NCBI RefSeq assembly: GCF_014898055.3
Contig: NW_023601212.1
Coordinates: 30,306,329 to 30,370,328 of the forward strand
Length of the DNA stretch: 64,000 bases
Origin: Talpa occidentalis
Taxonomy: Eukaryota; Chordata; Mammalia; Eulipotyphla; Talpidae
Direction of reading: 5' to 3'
The stretch's first letter is position 1. Each line of letters begins with the position of its first letter. The notes under the pieces are model-generated. The model did not search any database. It worked only from the letters and a program-made list of their open reading frames with translations, and had not been told where the DNA came from. The position numbers and the translations under genes are program-made. Shown here in pieces: positions 24,901 to 37,117 of the stretch.

Positions 24901-27900
24901 AGTCATCTTTACCGAGATCAAGACAATTTCTCTTACTGGGTATGTGGCTTTTGCCTTAAAATCCTTAATTGCCTTAATTTCCAACAATAACAAAGGATTG
25001 AAATTACTTTTCATTTTTATGGCAAGGAAAGTGTACCTTAGTGTCCAGCTTTAGGGTGTGTTAATATCATGCTTTATATCATAGAATAGTCCACCGAGAC
25101 ATCATTGTCTTGACATTCTGTAGAGTATCAAGCTGGTGTCAGGAAGTAACATATAGAGTCCTAGAGAAATGTTTCTCATATTGTCTGTGACAAAAGGTCA
25201 GTTTTTCAAGTTTTTGTTTTATTTAATTTTAATGTCTAATCATTCACATACCAATACTGTTTTAAAACACATCATCAAAATCTTGGTTTTTGTGGAAATG
25301 TCAAAATTACATATAAAGGTATTTAATTACTCTCTCTTCCTGTACTGATTATTATCTAAGCTTGTTAATTTATCTTCTGGGCTGATAAGCAGTTCATGGA
25401 CCAGCTCTAAATGCCCGATAAGACAGATAGATAAATGATAGATAGACACATAGAGATAAGTAGATAAAGATAGAGGTGGATATATGTATGTATATTTTAT
25501 ATTTGTGACATAGCATAGGTACACATTTTATTTGTCATTAATATAATGTCCATTTGTAATGTAGAAATGTATATATACACAAACACATATGTCAACCAGA
25601 ATAAGAAATTTAAAAAATACAGAATCCAGAAACATGACCTGTCAATGAAGATTTTATTTATACTGTGGTCAGGGGTCAGCTGTGACATTGTAAAGTGCAA
25701 CTTACTGCATTTTATATCTCCTTTCACTAAACAGGAGATGTAGCTCTTGGTTGTCCTCTGGATTTTGGAGGTAAAATATACTTCATTTGGGAATATTGCT
25801 TTAGGGTATTTATTGAGCCATCCATAAAAGGGATTGCAGTAGGTTCAGATTGCAGTACATGCTCTTCAGCCCCTGGGGCCATATAATTCAGGTGCTAGAG
25901 GGTCTGTGGTGGATAAGGGTGCTATATAAGATTTTTGGAAAACTTTGATAGAAGTTACAGAAAAGACAACTATGGTTCTTATACAAAATGATGGCATCTC
26001 TACCGTAGAACTACTTTCTACTTAGAAAACAGTCTCTAGGGAGATACTAGGACATACAAGAGATTGAGCACTTGATCACAGAAAACCAAATGACTCTAGC
26101 CTGCAATGGCAGAGGAACAAAAGGGTAAGCCCAAATGAGGGGGTACAGCTCAAGTTCTGCTTGAGTAATATCTGCTAATATTCCACTGGCCAAAGAAACT
26201 CACAATCCTAACCTGTGAAGTGGCAGAAGAGTGCATTTTGCCCACTCTAATGTCAAAGAAAATTGCATGACCAAGATAACATCAATGGAATTGGGAAGTA
26301 TAGTTCTACCTTAGAGGTGGAGTGAGAGAGTAAATATATTTGAACAATAACATAAGCCATTACACCTACCAAATTGTTCAATAGGGCAGGCTGATCAGAA
26401 ATCCATCATGGATTGAAAATGGTACATTTGGGGACCAAGATCAAACAGATCCAAGAAGGAAAATTGTGTTAGATGCACAGGTATTGTCTGCATTTCATAT
26501 CCTATCTCCGTTTCTTCAACCCATACTTATAATTTTATTGTGCTGTGAAAGGAACATTCTATGAACAATTAACAGCAGAGAAAAGAAATTTGACCTGATT
26601 CTCAGATATGTCAATACAAAATGTTAGCACAAAAAAGGAAATAAACCATTGCCTCAAAGTCTCAAAGGCATGATGGACAGTAATAAAAGTAAATTCTTTT
26701 CAGTAGAGCTCGTCAACAATTTTGTATGGTGGGAGTAGTGGCCAGAAAAAAAAATGCATAGACTTATTTTTGATAGAACAAGTTGACAACTTCTTCAAAA
26801 ACCTGCAGGAATAAGAGGAGAAGAATAGAAGGAAGGAAATCTGGGGAAGAATTATATGGATGAAATTCTGAGAGTGAAACAAAATGTAGAAATCATTTTT
26901 TTCATCATCTCAATACCCAATAGAGAGCATACATTGTAGAGTAGATGCTCAGTATCCAGGCAGGGAGATTATATCCCCAATGGACGTCAGTAACCCCAAT
27001 TTTCTGCTACCCTGACTGGTGGCCAAGATGGCTACAAGTGAGTCCAATGATCTAAGCCTGTATTCATTGAGACCTATCTAATGAATGCCTCACAGACATG
27101 TGACCCTATCCTTAGAGTATTTCCTGGCCATTTGATAGAGATGGGGTCCATTGGACTATTTTCATCCTGAAGGAGCATTAAAAGGATCAATACACTATGT
27201 ACATGGCTTACGGAAAACCTCATCCAGAGGCATGCGATCCTACAGTAGTACTTCATATCAAAGGACACACTGCACATCAAAGCAAAATGGCAGTGGTCTT
27301 GTGAATACAGGCTCACTCCTTTCTCTATTCCATCACCCAGAATTGGCCCACTGAAAGGACAGTGGGATAACTGCTTGTTGGATTCCCAGTTGAAGTACCA
27401 GCAATATGGCCTCTGTCTTTCAGGATTTGGCATGAGTGTTAAGTCAACTACCAAGGCACGTCTCTTTTTTCCCAAAAACTAGGGCATCTGGGTTCAAGAA
27501 GCAACCTTGATCTATCTTGAGCTATGCTGAGGTAGAAGTCCCAGTTCACAGGATGTGGAAAATGCCACCAGGGGAGACATTAAATGTTCCAGTGACGTAG
27601 AAGCTAAAACTGCCACTGTGATATTTGGTACTTCTTGTGTGAGCCAATAAACAGAGACTCCTATGAATGTCCAAGAGCAGTATATCTATCATGCACGCTC
27701 ATGCACACACCCACCAACACACACATCCAGCACAATGCACTACTGCCTTCCTGTTGTTCAAAAGGACACTTAGGAAACAACATTTCTTACTCTTTCTCTG
27801 CCATACTTTACTACCAACCCATCTGGAAACAGAATCATTTTCTCTTTAAATTAAATCTGAGCTCTGGATGTTTTTCATGACCTCTTCTGATAGCATCTGA

Positions 27901-27935
27901 GAGAATAACAGGTCCAGTCAAGTTGACTGCAATGC
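24901..27935. other. Intergenic, AT-rich, possibly decayed retroelement
   Basis: A degenerate (GATA)n region lies at 25417-25480. 26000-27500 reads like long-decayed endogenous retroelement internal DNA. The minus-strand ORF at 27074-27475 (133 codons) has no motif I recognise. No gene is called. Confidence 0.3.
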
Positions 27936-27939
27936 TTTC

Positions 27940-28680
27940 CCAAACAGTCTCCATTCATTTTCTCCTCCATCTCTTAACCCAGCCTTCACAATACAGTGGG
28001 ACATGCCACTTTCAAATGTAAGTCAAGTCGTGTTATCCTTGATCACAAATGTCCATAGTCAGATCTAGCCTGACTTCCTTGGTGTTTGTCCAATACTCAA
28101 GCATGTGATTATCCAGAGCCTTCGTACTTGCTATTTCAGTTGCTTAAAATGCTCATCTGGGCCTCCCTGGTGGCGAAAGGGGTAAAGCACCGCACTATGA
28201 AGCAATCCACAGTCCCTGCAGCGTGAGTTCGATCCCCGGCTGGCCAAGGAGGGACCCATGTGGTGCAGCAGACCTCTTCTGCCTCGCCCGCTGCTCCCCT
28301 CAGTGATGTATTTCCATCTATCTGCCTGTTCTATTCCCCACTCTGTCTCTGGTGGATCCTCTCACCGCCCCCCCGACCACATCTCTGGCCTGTGCCCCAG
28401 CTCTTGTATGCATAGATAGATAAATCTTTAAAAAATAAAATAAAATAAAATGCTCATTTCTAAAATAGTTATAGCTAGCTCATTTACAACGTTCATATCT
28501 CTGCTCAGTCTACCTCCTTTAGGCTATCTTATGTTTCTTCATAATACTTGTCAAAATAACACTTATTACTAACAACTCATTACATATTTACTTGAATGTC
28601 TTCTGTTTTTCCCTTTAGAAGATGAAGTCCAAGAGGGTTGGGAAAACATTTTAGGCATTACTGTATCACAGCACTTAAAA
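27940..28680 (+). mobile_element. L2 LINE 3' region, interrupted by a SINE
   Basis: Pyrimidine-rich L2-type sequence in sense orientation (CTCCATTCATTTTCTCCTCC, later CTCTGCTCAGTCTACCTCCT and a TTCATAATACTTGTCAAAAT segment). A SINE separates the two halves with a perfect target duplication. Confidence 0.65.
28157..28446 (+). mobile_element. tRNA-derived SINE, full length
   Basis: Sense copy with a clear B-box-like GAGTTCGATCCC (28225-28236), A-box-like TGGTGGCGAAAGG head and an (AAAAT)n tail. It is flanked by perfect AAAATGCTCAT duplications (28146-28156 and 28447-28457). Confidence 0.92.
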
Positions 28681-29430
28681 GAATATTTGTCTCACAGTTA
28701 GCATTGTCTCACAGTTAGCATGACTGGGTAAAGAACCATGTGGAATAATTTTATAGTTCTTTGCCATTAATATTATGTGGGTTCATTTTTAGGTTTATTA
28801 ATTTCTTTAAACCATTTTTTAAAAATATGTTTCTAATGTCCTAGTACATTAGGTATTTGAGATTTATCCTAATTGTTGCATTTTTTAAATAGTGTGATGC
28901 TGAATTTTCATATACAGTTTACTATTTTGGATTATGAAGTCATTTTTCCAGACATTTTCTTCTGGCTGTGTGTTCCATGGACCATGAAAGCATCCATAAG
29001 AGGTAGCTCCCTACTTGTCTCTATCAAACTGTTACTAATGAAGGTATCAGACCAATTTTATTTAATATAAAAATTTAAGTCTTACATTCCTAGTGCAATT
29101 CAGATTTGGGTCTCTGATTTCTTACAGCTGAATCAATTTCTCCCTGAGGTCTAGATGGAAATAATACTATCTTGCTTTCTTCAGGTCAGGAAGTGAAGTT
29201 TTTCCAACCACATTTTGAAGGTCCCTATCTTTATCCAGGGAGTGTATTTCAACCGTTCTGTACACACAGGACTGGCGACAGATGTCCTTGCCTCAGCCCC
29301 TGCAGGCTGTGTCCTGTCTACCTTCTCTCACAGATCTGCAACCACAGCCTCTTCTTTCTGCCACATGTTCTATCCTTGTCTCTAGAAATGCAGTTAGTCA
29401 TTCTTGATTTCCAAGCTTGGAATATTTCTC
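28681..29430. other. Intergenic, no gene seen
   Basis: AT-rich at first, then mixed composition. The 98-codon ORF at 29172-29468 runs into the SINE and is not credible. Confidence 0.4.
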
Positions 29431-29431
29431 T

Positions 29432-29665
29432 CTTTTTTAAAGATTATTTTATTTATTTATGCATATGAGAGCTGGGGTGCAGGCTAGGGGTACAGGGGTG
29501 GTAAGAGCACTCACCAGAGACAGAGTGGGGAGCAGAACAGGCAGATCTACTGAAATACACTGCTGAGGGGAGAGGTCTCCTGTGTCACGTGGGTCATCTC
29601 CCTGGCCAGGGATCAAACTCATGCTGCAATGGCTACAGATAGCTTCATGGTGCCACCAGGGCACG
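29432..29665 (-). mobile_element. tRNA-derived SINE with internal deletions
   Basis: Reverse copy about 40 bp shorter than full length: the usual GAGCAGCGGGTGAG segment is missing and the head is shortened. A perfect 13-bp duplication GGAATATTTCTCT lies at 29419-29431 and 29666-29678. Confidence 0.9.
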
Positions 29666-29959
29666 GGAATATTTCTCTTATAAATATTTCATGTGGAATT
29701 TTTATGTGTTTGAACTGGAAGATGGCTTCCCATAATTCAGTATACTGTGGACTGGAAATCACATTAAAAAATCCTGGGATTCCACCATAGGCTTGAGGTT
29801 TTTAATATGCCAAAGCCTTAGAAGTCCACCTTGATGATCGTGCTAGAGGTGAAAATGGGATATATCATGTGATAAGTGGTCAGATGCCACAGTGGCAGTT
29901 AGTATTAGGAAAATGTCCAACTGTCTGAAAGAAGTAGTAAACGATGTATCTATTTACTG

Positions 29960-30475
29960 TGATTGCTATAACAAATGATCACAAAGTTGGCCACTTAAAA
30001 TAACACATATTTATTCTTTTACTATCTGACATCAGACATCAGAGATAGTATCACTGAACCAAAATCCAGGTATTAATTGGAGCAAGCTCCTTTAGAGACC
30101 CTGGGAGAGAATTTTTTCTGTCTCTTCTGGCACATGGTACTGTTGGTATTCCTTGGCTAACAGCCAGAGCCCTGCAATTTTTAAGGAAAACATCTTCAGA
30201 TCTCTCCAGCTTCACATTGTCTTCTCTGTATGTGTCTAATCTCCCTCTGCCTCTCTATAACATACATGTGATGTCATTTAGCATCTAAATGGAAAATCCA
30301 GAATAGCATCCTCTTTTCAAGATCCTTAAGCTGCTTAATCACATATGCAAAGGCTCAACCCTGTTATTGTTCTGTGATGCTTTGTTATATAAGGGCAGAT
30401 TCACAGATTCCTGGTATTGAGTGTAGCTATGGTTTAGGGGGGCAATTGTCTAACCTACTGGCGATGGCAATGGTA
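29960..30475 (-). mobile_element. MaLR-type (MLT1/MST-like) LTR
   Basis: Begins with the reverse-complement LTR end (GATTGCTATAACAAATGATC, then GGCCACTTAAAATAACACAT). It continues through CATGGTACTGTTGGTATTCC and CATCCTCTTTTCAAGATCCT to a GGTTTAGGGGGGCAATTGTC end. Same family as 11925-12730 and 63145-63515. Confidence 0.6.
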
Positions 30476-32270
30476 AATATTAAATAAAAAAATAGTTGCA
30501 CATTTTCTCCCAGCATTCCAAAGCAGCACTGAGAAGAGAAAGAATCACAGAAAGCAAAGAGTTATCCCAAGATCAGGAGAGCAATTTATACATAGGAAGC
30601 AGGAAAAAAAAAAAAAAAAAAAAAAAAGATGACTCAAGTCACAACTGGGAATGCACATCAGAGAGATGATAATTTTGAGAGGATTCTCTTCCATGGAGAA
30701 TTTTTATCTAAAAGAGACTGTACAAGGGAGATGACGCTCTTCACAGTTCATTTGAATCTAGGTGACAGTATTTACTTTGGAATTAAAACAGTTAACGGTA
30801 GCTGTGACTGACTAATGGGACAACACTGTAAACTTGTTATGTCATGTTCTCCTTCTCTAATTCCAGAGGCCTAAAGAACATGTGGATCTTGAAGAGTGAG
30901 GTCAGAAAGGAAATCAATACATTCATTTTCAAGTTCACAGGGGTCAACCAAAGGTCAATGAAAGTCACTCAAAATAAATGGAGGCATTTTCTGCAGGAAG
31001 GGTATATTTCCTAAAATTGGGGAGGGGGGAAAAGGGAGGAACCTGACCTACAGGGATCAAATAAAAAGACAGATGGGGGTGCACAAAGTATCATAAGCTG
31101 AAACATTCATTCAGGTCAAAATAAAATTATTTGAGGTCACTCAGATCAAGTCAGAATCTGAGTACTGTTTTCTCTTCAAAAGTGAGCACAGCAGGACTTT
31201 TCCCTGAAGACAAAACAGGTCAGAGAAAAGAAAGGAATTTTCCCATGGCTGCCTTTAAGTTTCTTCAGATTTAACATAAACACTAGGCTGGGCTTTTAGA
31301 TGTAAGGATTCAAACAATTGATCTACTTTCTTCTGTCACTGAGAAAAATGTGGAGAGTCGGGTGGTCTAGGACTTTAATCCAAAGGGTGATGGAAAGTCC
31401 CACACTTCCAATCACCAACATGACCTCTGAATATATTCTGGTCCTTCTAGAGTAGTAGGTTAGCAGAGCTCATCTTTTAAAAATGCAAATAAGCCCTGAA
31501 AGAGCAAACACAAGGTCATCTACAGATCTCCATGTGAATAGCTTCAGGAAAGGCTTCCCTTCACCTTTTCTCTGCACCCCCATTCTCAGGACAGAAGCAA
31601 AAACATTTGCTTGGAGAGTGTGTGAGTTCAGAAGAAAAGTAGAGGCAAGTTGAAACTTGGGGGATGCTATGATGGGAAAATCTAAGGAACCCCTAGAGCA
31701 TGGTCAGCCTGGGGGGAGAGAAGGGAGACAACAAGCATTTAATTCCCAGGATGTGCCAAGTATGTCCTGTCCCTGTGGGTGGCAGGGCTGTGTCAAATAC
31801 AAGAACAGCTTAGAGAGACCCAGATATATTGGGGCAGAAGGAGAGAGAAATCCAACCTTGGTTTGTTTTCCTTCCATTGCTGGGAGCTGTGGGGGGCTCT
31901 AGTGTTGCGGTGGAGATGACAGGGTATGGCCACGTGTTCCTGTTGTGCTTCTCCACTTTCTCAGATCTGAGCCTGCTCCCTATTTCCGTGGGATAAGCCT
32001 TTCTTGTGTGTTGTCCTGGCACCCTGACCTGTCAAGATTGCCACCCACTCCCCAGCCCTGATTCCAGTTACCCCCACTGGGCTCCCTGAGAACAGGAACT
32101 GAATCTTATTTAAGGCACTTACCTGGTGCCCAGAACAGGACTAGCTGCTATAAATGGCATAGAAGCCACGTGCTCTCAGGTAGTTGAGGGAGTGTTTCTG
32201 GCATTGTTATGGAGAAAAGGATGTCCTATGACAGCATCACTTGGCTGTGGGGACCAGTTGTAAACACCCT
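30476..32270. other. Intergenic, no gene seen
   Basis: Contains a 24-base A-run (30604-30627) and otherwise unassigned purine-rich DNA. 32070-32160 resembles an L2 3' end (CTCCCTGAGAACAGGAACTG). Confidence 0.4.
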
Positions 32271-32274
32271 CAAT

Positions 32275-32445
32275 GTTCAGGTGCCTTGCCAGGTGCTCAC
32301 ACATCATTTCCATTCATTTATTCTCAAAACAACCCTGAGGCACAGCTACAATTATTCTTACTTCCACAGTAAAATAAGGAAACTGAGGTTCAGAAAGGTA
32401 AAAGGTCATGTGGCAATGGAGACAGGGTGAATTTTAACACATGTT
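32275..32445 (-). mobile_element. MIR SINE fragment
   Basis: Reverse-complement MIR: TCTCAAAACAACCCTGAGGC, then AAGGAAACTGAGGTTCAGAA. The order and spacing fit the MIR core. Confidence 0.7.
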
Positions 32446-32689
32446 TTGTGGCTCCGATGTCATTATACTTCCCCCCAACCTTGCTTATATTCAGACTAAA
32501 AGCGCTGTCTCCCTGGATATAGGGATCCTGGGAGGCCCGATGGACAGTGCCTGTGCACAAAGCGAATCTAAGATTAAAACAACAACAACAACAAAAAAAA
32601 AAACAGAAATACCTAGGGACCCTTCTCAATGTGGCATGTTCAATGTCAAGGTAAATGGCCAACTGACCAGCACGCTGGGGAGACCCGGG

Positions 32690-32800
32690 GATTAAGAGTG
32701 ATTCTGGGTAAGTGGGGTTAATCAGAGAAGGCCAGGTTCCCGGAGGAGGTGACATTTGAGCCAGCATAGCCAGCAGGTCTGCAATGCAGAACTGGCTCGC
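32690..32800 (+). mobile_element. Ancient LINE-like repeat fragment
   Basis: Contains GGAGGTGACATTTGAGCCAG, the same phrase as the repeats at 21640-21960 and 62245-62660. Confidence 0.35.
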
Positions 32801-33315
32801 TGAAGAGCAAGCCATGCTCACTTGAAAGTGGGTGTAATTAAGTCCTTCCCCAGCAGCTGCAGAGCAGGAGGTTGTGCTGGGGCTGCCACTGGTGTATTGC
32901 TAGCGCCCCCCTGTGCACAAAGGAAGAACTGAGCAGCTAAAGGGGCAATGGGGGTGGCACTGCAGCTTTCAGATGCCTCACCCTGAGTGCGCAATTCAAT
33001 GCTCATTCCCCCAGACCTCAATCTGGAGACAGCACTTTCAGTTAGAATAAGCAATCATAGGTTTTGGGCCCAGAATGTGCTCTTCCCTTCTCGCCCCCAC
33101 TCTGCACCCTGGCCCCTCAATGACAGACTCAGGCCCTGGGGCAAGCTCTCCCTGACCTCAAGTGCTTCCTTCAAGATTGCATGGACAGGAGCAGGGCTCA
33201 CTCCTGGCCAGGGCCAGGTGAGGGCAGCGTGGGGGAGGAGAAAGAGCCCTGAGCTAGGAGCTGAAAACCTAGCTCTAGATGTCAGTGTTTTTGCCTGTCT
33301 TTGTTTTATTGGACA

Positions 33316-33361
<46 letters not shown>

Positions 33362-34640
33362 CAGTTTCTCTGCAAAATAAGCAATGAGTCATAGTGGAGC
33401 TGACCCTTGTCAAATGTGCCCCTCTGGGGTTCTCTTTCAGCCCTGCAGAAGACAGCAGCACTATCTGCCCAATTTCTCTCCTCCACTGCTCCTCATTTTC
33501 TCCTTTTCCTCAGAATCAGTCATAAAGAATTTGGATGGTTTAATGGGTTAAATAGTTTAGATTAGAAAATGAAGGTGACACATACTGAGGTTTCTCTTGC
33601 TGCAGCCTTAGAGTCTATGCGAGAATATTCAGCTCCTGTCCAGAAGGTGAGCAGTGCTTTTGTGCCTTTAACTCAATCAGCATATATTTATATAGTGGTG
33701 ATTACAGGCCAGGTGAAGTGCTGACCCCCTTGCCGTCCCCACCACTGAACTAATTACCTGGAGAAGATATCCTCTTGCATCTTATAACTGTGATAGAAAA
33801 TTATCTTTGTTATGCTTACTTCTCTGTAATATCACCCATGTGTGAAAACATGGACTGGAGAGAAACAGAAAATAAAAAAGGTAAGACAAAAGCTGAGTTG
33901 ATAGTGTTGGGAAGGTGGAATGGCCATCTTTTATTGTGGTAGCATTGTCTCTGCCAACACATGGAGACTTCAACAAATATGCGTGGACAGAATAAGCAAA
34001 ATAGACACAGGGGGCCATTAGGACAGACCACACAGAGCCATTTCATGGCAGCCACTAGAGAATCTTGGTACAAACGTCACTTTAATGCCACCATTAAAGG
34101 AGAAGTTCATACACACAGTAAGGCAGGCGATGGGATAAAAAAAATCACAAAGAGGTTCATTCATTCATTCATTCAGTCAGTCAGTTACGGCTGATGATGC
34201 TCAGCTAATTAACACACAACACAGCCCTTGTGGAAAACAGAGGAAGAACACATGAAAGAGTCAGCCATGTCCTTCATTAAGTGAAGAAAAACTCAAGAGA
34301 AGAGTATCTTAATCAGCAACTCAGGATACCGCCCCAATCTCCACAGTTCACTGTTTCCAAGCAATCTGTCAGTTTCAAGTATTATTATTTATAGTATATT
34401 ATTATTCACTCTGTCCATCAGGCTGATGGGAGGGAGAAAAGAAAATGGCGCCATGGCAGAAGGAGTGCTTTTGAAATGGAGGGCTGCCCTGGAATGATAT
34501 TGACTAGAAAACAAAGCTCTAAATTAGAGCTTGTGAAAACTTGAAAAAATTCTTAACTTGTGAATTAATGCTAAAGTCAGCCCCTCTTGCCACAATCTCC
34601 CTTATTTCTATCTCCATGGCCATCTAAGTGAGGATGGTGT
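32801..34640. other. Intergenic with a CA microsatellite, no gene seen
   Basis: Apart from the CA tract, a short (ATTC)n/(AGTC)n run lies at 34157-34188. 32820-33250 is relatively GC-rich but has no exon signals. 34370-34520 is repeat-free, with ATTATTATT runs next to a GGCGCCATGG motif. Confidence 0.4.
33317..33359 (+). repeat. (CA)n microsatellite
   Basis: An uninterrupted run of about 21 AC units, long enough to be length-variable. Confidence 0.97.
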
Positions 34641-34672
34641 GTTATGTTTGATTTACCTGCCCTTTCTCCCTG

Positions 34673-35479
34673 AACAAACTTCTGTCCTTAATAATCCTTT
34701 TCTCAAGTTCAGTCCCAAAACAGTGTCCCAGCAGCATGAAATGTCTGTCGCCCCCTCCGTGCTCTCGTGCAGATTTTACCCTGCTGGCCAGACGCATGAA
34801 ACCACCTTGCTCCTGTACTTGCACAGGATTTGTTTGTGACACTGAAGCAAAGCCAGCGCAGGAGGGAGGCGCGCCAGTGGGGTAAGTGGTTTCACTGAGA
34901 GCAGGGGACTCGGGTTGTCCCTCTCCTTGCCATCTGGTTAAATGTTGGGGCAGCCTGGGGAGATGGCTCCCAGACTTAACTGGATCACCTACCCTTGGCA
35001 CCAAAGATTGTACACTTGACACCGAGTACACAGAGGCATGGACCCCACTGGACGGCCACTTGGGGGCTACATTCTCTCTCATAGACGGGTCCTTGGAGAC
35101 TTGGCACCAACTAGACAAACTCAAGTTCTGGGTCTACTCCATTCTTGGCTTGCAACAGGTTGATAAACCATCTGTCTCATCTCACCAACAACAGACCCCA
35201 AACCACCCGACTGCCACCATGACCACAGAAATTCTCACTCTACAAACCATAGAGAGACTTAGGTTCCCATGAATAAAATGATTCCCTTTTACCTGTGTCC
35301 TGCTTCCCACTCCACTTTGCACAGCATAAAGCCTGCCTATAAAAAAAAAAAAAAAAGAAAAAAAAGCATGTCTTTTAAGAAATGCTAAAGCGTGCCCATG
35401 GGTTTTTTATGTGGCTCCCCCAAAACAAGCTGCCATCTTTAATAATGCTTTCTCAAGCTCAATCCAAAAACAAAGTTTC
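34673..35479 (+). mobile_element. Retroelement-like block flanked by imperfect direct repeats
   Basis: Two related segments of about 55 bp (34673-34727 and 35424-35479) share CTTTAATAATGCTTTCTCAAG-like sequence of the kind found at LTR R/U5 regions. Between them lies a segment with AATAAA (35272-35277) and, 65 bp later, an A-rich run (35341-35366), like a processed or proviral insert. The ORFs inside (up to 160 codons) resemble nothing I know. Confidence 0.35.
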
Positions 35480-36440
35480 TATAACAAAAGAAAAAAGAAT
35501 GAGGAAGTAGAATGCAGAAGAATTTGACAAAATTCAGACGTTTTTGCCCTGTAAGGAATATAGTGGAGCTAAAACAAAACAAAGAAACCCAAACACCCAG
35601 ACTTTGCAGGAGAAAATATTTCAGAGAAGGTCCTGCCTCTCTCTATTCATGTCATTTTTGAAGTTATTCTACCTCCCCATTAAAATCGAGCTGCAGGAAC
35701 GGATGCAGAACAGAAAGGGATCCTGAAGGGTTAACCACTTTTTTCTTCTTTGGCAGGAAGCTCTGAGGATGCGAGATGAGCCTGGTCAATAGACAGATAT
35801 ATTGACTTGTTATTATTTAAAGTTGTTTAACCAGGTAGAGATAAACGAAAGCTTTCAGCAGCTGAACTATCACACAAATCACAATTAAGGTGGCATATGT
35901 GTTTGGGAGACGTAAAATCAATTCCCGCGAAGATAATGTTTTAGTCTCTATTTGAACTTGAAAACAGAAGTAAATTTTCAGCAGCAACAGCTGGGCTTGT
36001 TCCATCTAGGAGGCTCTCTATTAACTGTACAAGAAGGGCCTTTATTACCTCTTCTAATGGTTTTCCTCTATGGTTTTGTCTTCATCAAAAAAGCCAAATT
36101 GATTGCTGTGGTGCTGGTTACTGATGGGCGTTGAGGATGAGGCAGCTGGGGCTCCCGCCCTGGCTTGGTATCTGGACCTGCCTCCCTTCTCTAGTGCTGT
36201 TTGCTGTTTATGAGGAAAGACAGGAAGCTGGGGGCCACAAGCAGGACTGGGGAGGTGGGCACAGAGGAAGAGGGAACTGGCCTCAATCTCAACTTCTTGC
36301 CTGGGCAGGAAAGCCTGGGTACAGGAAAAGGAGGCATTGGTGCAGCTAAAATTATCTCTGATTTAATCACCCTCCAAAGCTTCTCCCAGTGGGATGTGAC
36401 CTCAAGGGACAACAGCTCACTATTTAATATTATATTCACA
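35480..36440. other. Intergenic, repeat-poor block
   Basis: 35780-36125 is free of recognisable repeats and has an even, enhancer-like composition. 36131-36443 contains overlapping ORFs on both strands with no family signal. No gene is called. Confidence 0.35.
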
Positions 36441-36445
36441 TAAGT

Positions 36446-36495
36446 GTCTGTGCATGTGTGTGTGTGTGCACGTGAGTGTGTGTGTGTGTGTGTGT
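36446..36495 (+). repeat. (TG)n microsatellite, imperfect
   Basis: TG-rich run with CA and AG interruptions, ending in about nine perfect TG units. Confidence 0.92.
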
Positions 36496-36556
36496 TGGCC
36501 TCCTAATTCTGCCCCACAATTCTGGGAAGCAGGGAACACACTTAAAGTCACAAAGG

Positions 36557-36827
36557 TTTTTTTAAAGATGTATTTATGCATACAAGAACTGGGGTACAGG
36601 CCAGAGGTGCAGGGTTGGGGTGAGGGTGAGAGGATTCACCAGAGACAGAGTGGGAAACAGAACAGGCAGACTGACTGAAGTACACTGCTGAGGGGAGCAG
36701 TGGGGGAGACAGGAGAGGTCTGCTGAGCCATGTGGGTAGCTCCCTGGCCGGGGATCAAACTCGTGCTATAGAGGCTGCAGATAGCTTCACAGTGCTGTGC
36801 TTAACCTCTTGCACCACCAGGGGGGCC
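36557..36827 (-). mobile_element. tRNA-derived SINE, full length
   Basis: Reverse copy from the poly-T/TATTTATGCATAC tail to the GGGGGGCCC head edge. It is the first of two same-orientation copies lying back to back. No convincing flanking duplication was seen. Confidence 0.85.
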
Positions 36828-36839
36828 CTAAGTTATTTT

Positions 36840-37105
36840 TTTAAAGATTTATTTTTTATTTATTTATGCATACAAGAACTGGAGTGTAGGCCAGAGAAGC
36901 AGGACGTGAGAGTATTCACCAGAAACAGAGTGGGGAGCAGAACAGGCAGATTTACTGAAACACACTGCTGAAGGGAGCTGCAGATGAGACAAGAGAGGTC
37001 TGCTGCGCCATGTGGGTTAGCTCCTTGGCAGGGGATAGAACTTGTGCTGCAGTGGCTGGTGATAACACTGAGACTCAACTCCTTGTACCACCAGGGAAGC
37101 CCTCA
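36840..37105 (-). mobile_element. tRNA-derived SINE, full length
   Basis: Second of the adjacent pair. A CTAAGTTATTTT duplication (36828-36839 and 37106-37117) shows that it inserted at the edge of the preceding copy. Confidence 0.9.
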
Positions 37106-37117
37106 CTAAGTTATTTT

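Noticed and set aside
27074..27475. Possible retroviral open frame on the minus strand
   Set aside because: No integrase, protease or envelope landmark could be found. The surrounding DNA looks like decayed repeat, so only a weak note was kept.
34642..35124. 160-codon minus-strand ORF
   Set aside because: It crosses the LTR-like repeat into the insert, so it cannot be one ancestral gene. No protein family was recognised.
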